Positions 20,902 through 25,058 of a stretch of DNA of 25,058 nt are shown piece after piece. This DNA is from a virus. The notes under the pieces are model-generated. The model did no database searches and was not told the origin of the DNA. It saw only the letters and a list, made by a program, of their open reading frames with translations. The stretch is taken from positions 1-25,058 of the IMG/VR virus record IMGVR_UViG_3300032560_000885. One strand, 5' to 3'. The position numbers and the translations under genes were made by a program. Within the stretch, counting starts at the first letter, position 1, and the number at the start of each line of letters is the position of its first letter.

Positions 20902-21357
20902 ATGGAATACAAATTTATAAGAAATGATACAGATAGAATTCGTGCAATACATAACGGTAGGCCGCCTATGTTTGTACTCTTTTCTTTCCGTGACCAATGG
21001 TCAAAAGAACAGGTTAGAATTACCGAATCTAAAAATGGTTTCGAAGGATATTGGGTTAAGGTTAAAATTGATGATCCAGTAATCCAACAGGATTTTGAGG
21101 ATACTGTATTAAAAAACTCAATTAATTGGGATCAAGTTGCCAATGATCGACATAATAAAGAAAAACAACACCTATTAGATTCATATCCATTTGTAATGCA
21201 GGCAAGAAAACTATCAATAGACGAGTGTCAAGAGTTAAGTAAATGGATATGTGCAAAATTTGGTAAGGAAGGACAACGGTGGGTAACTCATCGAGAAATT
21301 GGAATATTATTTAAAAATGAAGAAGATGCAATTTTATTTGCATTAAAGTGGGGGTAA
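20902..21357 (+). CDS. Small phage protein with C-terminal Trp-Gly motif (member 2)
   Basis: 151 residues from ATG 20902, 4 nt after the G-run of the preceding gene; TTG/ATG codons upstream fall inside that gene. The last part REIGILFKNEEDAILFALKWG matches member 1. The rest (DRIRAIHNGRPPMFVLFSF, IDDPVIQQDFEDTVLKN, IDECQELSKWICAKFGKEG) is not recognised. AT-rich compared with neighbours. Confidence 0.8.
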   Translation: MEYKFIRNDTDRIRAIHNGRPPMFVLFSFRDQWSKEQVRITESKNGFEGYWVKVKIDDPVIQQDFEDTVLKNSINWDQVANDRHNKEKQHLLDSYPFVMQARKLSIDECQELSKWICAKFGKEGQRWVTHREIGILFKNEEDAILFALKWG

Positions 21358-21358
21358 T

Positions 21359-21607
21359 ATGATTTATAAAATGCCATTCCCGGTTTGGGAAAAGATTTCT
21401 GAATCATTTCCATTGATCGATAGTGGATATATAGACGAAGAAAGTATTATAAAATATCTTAAAAATGATTGCGGGCTTGTAGATACTGGTAAGTGGGAAC
21501 ATCCTGAAAAAGATGAATTTGGTGAGTGGGAAGATGGTAAAGAACTATACCATTATCGTGTTTCTAACAAGAAAAAGTTTGCATTATTTTTATTGAAGTG
21601 GGGGTAA
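21359..21607 (+). CDS. Small phage protein with C-terminal Trp-Gly motif (member 3)
   Basis: 82 residues: MPFPVWEKISESFPLIDSGY, a stretch of charged and aromatic residues, and the end KKKFALFLLKWG. Start and stop junctions repeat the arrangement of its neighbours, GGGGGTAATATG. Unknown function. Confidence 0.78.
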   Translation: MIYKMPFPVWEKISESFPLIDSGYIDEESIIKYLKNDCGLVDTGKWEHPEKDEFGEWEDGKELYHYRVSNKKKFALFLLKWG

Positions 21608-21608
21608 T

Positions 21609-22067
21609 ATGGAAGAAGCAGAATTATTATTTAAAAGGTTCCCTGCAGAAAAGCAGGATCAAGTTCGTGGTTTAGTTGAATATGCTACTCTCATGGGCTT
21701 GACAGGCAAGGACCTTGTCAGCATCGGCGGCAAACTTGATCGTATCAAAGCGCAAAAAGAACGTGCTCGTAACATGGAGATTATCAAAAGTTTTAAGATA
21801 GACACTATCGGCGACGATAAACGGTACAAAGGTATCAATCGCGAGTCCGCATTAGATAATCGCTTTAAGATTCGTACTGCTACAGGTGCGTATAACTTCC
21901 AATACAGTTACTACGGCTGGGAAGTCCAGAGCTTGAAAACTGGTGTCGGAGTACGTCATAAGATCGATATCTACGCATACGAACTAGGTGATCGTAACTG
22001 GAGCCGCCTGTGTCGCTATGCTATGATGTTAGACGTTGCACATGGTAAAATCCAGCTGAATTTCTAA
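21609..22067 (+). CDS. Hypothetical phage protein
   Basis: 152 residues. N-terminal helices (ELLFKRFPAEKQDQVRGLVEY, LTGKDLVSIGGKLDRIKAQKER) lead to a basic beta-rich half with TGAYNFQYSYYGWEV and RNWSRLCRYAMMLDVAHGK. Unlike the three genes before it, it lacks the Trp-Gly end and its codons are less AT-rich. It ends the operon: a terminator follows. Function unknown. Confidence 0.75.
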   Translation: MEEAELLFKRFPAEKQDQVRGLVEYATLMGLTGKDLVSIGGKLDRIKAQKERARNMEIIKSFKIDTIGDDKRYKGINRESALDNRFKIRTATGAYNFQYSYYGWEVQSLKTGVGVRHKIDIYAYELGDRNWSRLCRYAMMLDVAHGKIQLNF

Positions 22068-22069
22068 TT

Positions 22070-22097
22070 AGAGCCCCTGTTTATGGGGTTCTATTTT
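22070..22097 (+). terminator. Rho-independent terminator
   Basis: AGAGCCCC (22070-22077) pairs with GGGGTTCT (22085-22092, one G-U pair), loop TGTTTAT, then ATTTT. It overlaps the start of the next promoter region. Confidence 0.85.
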
Positions 22098-22099
22098 GG

Positions 22100-22128
22100 T
22101 TGCCCATTAATTCCATTAAATGTATAAT
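22100..22128 (+). promoter_or_regulatory. sigma70-like promoter for the 22159 gene
   Basis: TTGCCC (22100-22105), 17-nt spacer, TATAAT (22123-22128), downstream box GTATGTATAGTGAA, then AAGGAG before ATG 22159. Confidence 0.8.
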
Positions 22129-22158
22129 GTATGTATAGTGAAATTAAAGGAGCGTTAA

Positions 22159-22440
22159 ATGTTTGAACTTATTGGTGAAATTACAGTCGGTTTAGTTGGT
22201 GTAGTTATCCTTGCTGTCGTTGCTTATAATTTGTTTGATATCGCCCGCACCGCAGTATTGGGCACAGACTTTTTACGCTGGTATATTGCACAATCTAAAA
22301 AGACTAATCCTACTTACAAAATGAAGGTTAATATTTTTAGTGCATGGATTGAAGCGTTTAAAACCATGTATGAGTACGGTGATGAAACTTCAATTACTCA
22401 CAATAACGGTGCCAAATACAAACCATTTAGTCGAGTTTAA
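22159..22440 (+). CDS. Small membrane protein
   Basis: 93 residues: N-terminal transmembrane helix (GEITVGLVGVVILAVVAYNL, 6-25), then a soluble part with RWYIAQSKKTNPTYKMKV, FSAWIEAFKTMYEYGDE and a basic end. It stands alone between a terminator and the next promoter. Unknown role. Confidence 0.78.
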   Translation: MFELIGEITVGLVGVVILAVVAYNLFDIARTAVLGTDFLRWYIAQSKKTNPTYKMKVNIFSAWIEAFKTMYEYGDETSITHNNGAKYKPFSRV

Positions 22441-22458
22441 ACCGTTGTTTTTAGACTA

Positions 22459-22487
22459 CAGACCAACAAATCAGTTTAATGTATAAT
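22459..22487 (+). promoter_or_regulatory. sigma70-like promoter for the VWA/metallopeptidase-like gene
   Basis: Weak -35 CAGACC (22459-22464), 17-nt spacer, TATAAT (22482-22487), downstream box AGTTGTATAGTAA identical to that of the MoxR promoter, then AGGAG before ATG 22518. Confidence 0.75.
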
Positions 22488-22517
22488 AGTTGTATAGTAA
22501 AAATTTAGGAGCATTTA

Positions 22518-23783
22518 ATGACTACATTAGCAGAAAAAAGCAAAGTTAAAACAGTAACAGATCCCAAGGTAGATGCTAGTGCCCGTGAAAAATTGATCAC
22601 TGCACGTATCGGCTTGCTGTTACGTCAGCCGTTCTTTGGTAACCTTGCTACCCGCATGAACTTGATCAATGCTGACGAATGGTGTCCTACTGCCGCAACA
22701 GACGGACGTAGGTTTTATTACAACTCAGAATTCGTTAATTCGCTTCCGCTGAAGCAGTTGGAGTTCTTGGTAGGCCACGAAGTGTTACACGCTGTTTATG
22801 ACCATATGGGACGTCGTGGCAATCGCGATCCTAAGTTATGGAACATTGCCGATGACTATTGTGTAAATTGGGACTTGGTAGAACAACGTGTTGGTGACAA
22901 GATTCCTGTTGCCTTATACGATTCTAAATACAAAGGTATGTGCGCCGAAGAAGTTTACGATGACTTGTATGCCAATGCAGACAAAATCAACGTTGATCAG
23001 TTGCTCAAGCAATTACTAGATGAGCACTTGGACGGTACCGGAGAAGAAGATGGAGAAGGTGACGGTACTGAAAGCGACAAATCTGGTCAAGGCAACGGAC
23101 GTCCTAAGCTCACAGAAGCTGAAAAGAAGGAAATCCGTGACGAGATCAAAGAAGCTGTCTTAGCCGCAGCAACCAGCGTAGGTGCAGGTAATGTACCAGG
23201 CGGTGTCAAGCGCATGATCAAGGACTTGATTGAGCCTGTAATGGATTGGCGTGAACTGTTACAACAACAGATCGAATCTACAGTTAAATCAGACTTTACT
23301 TGGGCACGTCCTTCACGTCGTAGCTGGCATATGGATGCAGTTATGCCAGGCATGAAACCGGGCGAACAGATTGATGTTGTCATCGGTATTGATACTTCTG
23401 GATCAATTACAGACCAAGACCTAAAGATCTTCTTGAGTGAAATCAAAGGTATCATGGAAGCCTACGATGAGTACAAGATCACAGTAATGGGTTGGGATAC
23501 CGAAGTCGGCAATGTAGCTACATTTACATCAGACAACTTAGAAGATATCAGCAGTTTTGAACCAGGTGGTGGTGGTGGTACAGATCCACATTGTGTTTGG
23601 AACTACCTGCGTGAAAACGACATTGAACCTAAGAAACTGATCATGTTTACTGACTTTTGCTTTTACGGTTGGAGTCCTGCAGAGGTAGAACTGTACTGTG
23701 ATACTGTTTGGATTATCAAAGGTAACAAGTCAGCAGAACCAGAGTTTGGTGTTTGGGCTCACTACGAGGATGCAGACAAGTGA
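22518..23783 (+). CDS. VWA-like and putative metallopeptidase protein (DUF2201 type), MoxR partner
   Basis: 421 residues, three parts. Residues ~20-150: metallopeptidase-like domain with VGHEVLHAVYDH (85-96), the HExxH zinc motif at H87-E88-H91, and NIADDYCVN downstream. Residues ~155-205: acidic Gly/Asp/Glu linker. Residues ~285-421: VWA-like domain with MIDAS motif IGIDTSGSI (289-297; D292, S294, S296), GGGGTDP (351-357) and MFTDF (376-380). This two-domain plan is DUF2201. With the MoxR ATPase at 19170 and an identical promoter box, the two most likely form an ATPase-adaptor pair. Whether the zinc site is catalytic is unknown. Confidence 0.88.
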   Translation: MTTLAEKSKVKTVTDPKVDASAREKLITARIGLLLRQPFFGNLATRMNLINADEWCPTAATDGRRFYYNSEFVNSLPLKQLEFLVGHEVLHAVYDHMGRRGNRDPKLWNIADDYCVNWDLVEQRVGDKIPVALYDSKYKGMCAEEVYDDLYANADKINVDQLLKQLLDEHLDGTGEEDGEGDGTESDKSGQGNGRPKLTEAEKKEIRDEIKEAVLAAATSVGAGNVPGGVKRMIKDLIEPVMDWRELLQQQIESTVKSDFTWARPSRRSWHMDAVMPGMKPGEQIDVVIGIDTSGSITDQDLKIFLSEIKGIMEAYDEYKITVMGWDTEVGNVATFTSDNLEDISSFEPGGGGGTDPHCVWNYLRENDIEPKKLIMFTDFCFYGWSPAEVELYCDTVWIIKGNKSAEPEFGVWAHYEDADK

Positions 23784-23881
23784 TAGGAACTTGGTTAACC
23801 GAAGCACTTTGTATAGTAGCTATTGCTTTTATACTATGTACTTTGGTTATCCATATTCTTAAACTAATAGATGAGGATTAA
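23780..23881 (+). CDS. Very small membrane peptide
   Basis: 33 residues from GTG 23780, overlapping the stop of the VWA gene (GTGA): MIGTWLTEALCIVAIAFILC, then TLVIHILKLIDED. One hydrophobic helix covers most of it. The tight coupling and clean membrane profile argue that it is real. Unknown function. Confidence 0.6.
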   Translation: MIGTWLTEALCIVAIAFILCTLVIHILKLIDED

Positions 23882-23883
23882 AA

Positions 23884-24045
23884 ATGATTACACAGTTTGA
23901 AAAATGGTTATTCTTGGGCATAGGCTTTGTTATTGTTTCTATGATTGTGGCCGGCGGACTAGCAATGAAAAGTTCTAAAGAATGCAGATTAGAGTTAGCC
24001 AAGTCTGGTCGTAGCGCCGAAGAGATTGTAAAACTATGTCCATAA
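23884..24045 (+). CDS. Small membrane protein with Cys-containing tail
   Basis: 53 residues: a transmembrane helix (WLFLGIGFVIVSMIVAGGLA, 8-27), then KECRLELAKSGRSAEEIVKLCP with two Cys 18 residues apart. The plan is the same as for the protein at 12276-12464. Preceded by GAGGA. Its end overlaps the next gene by 10 nt. Unknown function. Confidence 0.72.
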   Translation: MITQFEKWLFLGIGFVIVSMIVAGGLAMKSSKECRLELAKSGRSAEEIVKLCP

Positions 24046-24275
24046 ATTTTACTGCTAGCGAAAGTCCGTGGGTTACCCTACGTCGAGGTGATCCAAGTTT
24101 TCAACTAAATGGACCTTATAGTTTAGCCAACCGTGCCGGTATTCAGATCAATCGAGATTGCCCAGGTAATATTGCTAACGATATCAATTGGGCGATACAA
24201 CACGGTTTCATTGAAGCTGTAGCAACTGTACCAAAAGATGATCCTACTTATATGTGGGAAACCTTAAAGAGATGA
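24036..24275 (+). CDS. Hypothetical protein
   Basis: 79 residues: SPWVTLRRGDPSFQLNGPYS, ANRAGIQINRDCPGNIANDI, ending in a helix. It overlaps the genes on both sides (10 nt; ATGA). No family recognised. Confidence 0.7.
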   Translation: MSINFTASESPWVTLRRGDPSFQLNGPYSLANRAGIQINRDCPGNIANDINWAIQHGFIEAVATVPKDDPTYMWETLKR

Positions 24276-24445
24276 AACCGTTGCCCAATTTCCCGGATGA
24301 CGAATTTCTAAAAGTGCGTTATAATTTTAATACTTGGAAACCAACAGTAAGAAGTCGTCAACTAAAAATGGTTAAGACTGGTACTTGGATGTTTGGCTTA
24401 CTTGGCACTTATAAACTTGTTTACACAGATTGGACAGAGGAATAA
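24272..24445 (+). CDS. Small hypothetical protein
   Basis: 57 residues from ATG 24272 (ATGA overlap, AAAGAG just upstream); a GTG at 24254 is in frame but inside the previous gene. Basic, aromatic: VRYNFNTWKPTVRSRQLKMV, then WMFGLLGTYKLVYTDW. It shares a short TWxP/WxP-Tyr-rich flavour with its downstream neighbour but no clear homology. Confidence 0.65.
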   Translation: MKPLPNFPDDEFLKVRYNFNTWKPTVRSRQLKMVKTGTWMFGLLGTYKLVYTDWTEE

Positions 24446-24624
24446 TGGAAACATCATTTAGAAGTAATAATGGAATTTTGTATAACCGATATTATGCATG
24501 GATTCCCACGCAAGTAACTAGCGGAGCATGGGTTTGGCTTACTATGTACTATGCTCGCGAAAAGAAAGAATTAGGGTGGGTAACTATGACCCCGTTTGAA
24601 TTTATACTCGACCATAAAATTTAA
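24445..24624 (+). CDS. Small hypothetical protein
   Basis: 59 residues from ATG 24445, sharing one base with the preceding TAA and following AGAGG at 24436-24440. Aromatic: NRYYAWIPTQVTSGAWVWL, MYYAREKKELGWVTMTPFEF. Unknown function. Confidence 0.65.
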   Translation: METSFRSNNGILYNRYYAWIPTQVTSGAWVWLTMYYAREKKELGWVTMTPFEFILDHKI

Positions 24625-24632
24625 GGACAATA

Positions 24633-25040
24633 ATGGAATTTAAAAACCCTAAAGATTTAAAACCCAAAGAAGCACGTCAGTTAGCACTGGACCTGCAGGT
24701 TCGTATGCTTGATATAGAAAACTGTTTAGATGACCTAATGAGAGCTGTAGAGATTTCACAATACACTAAACAGTTCAATGTTACTGAAGTGTTTATTCGC
24801 GACGCCGAGGCATTACTCAAAGATCGCATTGTTATTCCTGAAGTTGATCAAGGCGCTTATAAAGCTACTATTGTAGAATCATCTGAAGAAGGAATACAGC
24901 AGGGACTAGATATTTTACACGAAGATCCTACCATCGAAAAGCGTAAGCACGGTGCTATTACCGGTATTGTAAACGAAAAGGGTGAGCATCAAGCGCCTAA
25001 GAAGCGTGGTAACATTCACGATACTGATGCTGAAGTATAA
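24633..25040 (+). CDS. Hypothetical phage protein
   Basis: 135 residues, charged and helical: KPKEARQLALDLQVRMLDIE, LDDLMRAVEISQYTKQ, FIRDAEALLKDRIV, with a flexible basic/acidic C-terminus ending KKRGNIHDTDAEV. AAGGA upstream. No family recognised. The last 18 bases of the window after it hold nothing identifiable. Confidence 0.75.
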   Translation: MEFKNPKDLKPKEARQLALDLQVRMLDIENCLDDLMRAVEISQYTKQFNVTEVFIRDAEALLKDRIVIPEVDQGAYKATIVESSEEGIQQGLDILHEDPTIEKRKHGAITGIVNEKGEHQAPKKRGNIHDTDAEV

Positions 25041-25058
25041 GGAAGCCAATCCCTTGGT

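Noticed and set aside
23087-23455. 122-codon open frame on the - strand inside the VWA/metallopeptidase gene
   Set aside because: Antisense shadow of a well-supported gene, with low-complexity Ser/Leu composition and no start signal.

Overview
The window reads as a dense lytic-phage genome segment, most like a large T4-type (tevenvirus-like) phage of an aquatic Gram-negative bacterium. The evidence is about 55 mostly small genes packed head to tail with 1-20 nt stop/start overlaps, nearly all on the + strand; a T4 RNase H-like 5' nuclease; a free-standing homing endonuclease; many short proteins that I recall as T4-like marine phage hypotheticals; and auxiliary metabolic genes. No tRNA, integrase, capsid or tail gene is recognisable. 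There is no gene-free stretch longer than about 130 bases. Host assignment is inference.

Layout. (1) 1-2711: surface-glycan or small-molecule cargo: the 3' end of a GalE-type epimerase, a mini DegT-type aminotransferase, an SGNH-like hydrolase, and, on the opposite strand, a short acyl-adenylate ligase (the only - strand gene). (2) 2737-8195: a 7-deazaguanine precursor block with FolE, QueD and QueE, interleaved with a phosphoribosyltransferase, a MazG-like pyrophosphohydrolase and small hypotheticals, including a tandem paralogous pair. QueC is not in the window. (3) 8192-11181: DUF2452-like protein, a protein with a histone-H1-like repeat tail, a second SGNH-like hydrolase and the 5' nuclease, whose promoter sits so close that the mRNA may be leaderless. 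(4) 11183-13501: a run of small membrane proteins around a secreted alpha/beta-hydrolase, then conserved phage hypotheticals. (5) 13550-17067: GIY-YIG/NUMOD3 homing endonuclease, a PD-(D/E)XK-like nuclease with its own promoter, and an ABC-type ATPase fused to a GNAT acetyltransferase. (6) 17069-18759: rubrerythrin plus a separate mini-rubredoxin, a terminator, small genes, and a GC-rich structured intergenic RNA element. (7) 19084-25040: a MoxR-type AAA+ ATPase and a VWA/metallopeptidase-like partner (DUF2201-type), each with its own promoter, separated by a lipoprotein and a family of small proteins ending in a Trp-Gly motif, followed by further small genes.

Regulation. At least eight sigma70-like promoters with exactly 17-nt spacers are visible, and four share an extra conserved box just downstream of the -10. 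Two or three rho-independent terminators are visible. FolE, QueD and QueE would make 7-carboxy-7-deazaguanine for nucleotide or DNA modification if the rest of the pathway is elsewhere in the phage or host. The MoxR/VWA pair probably works as one ATPase-adaptor machine of unknown target.
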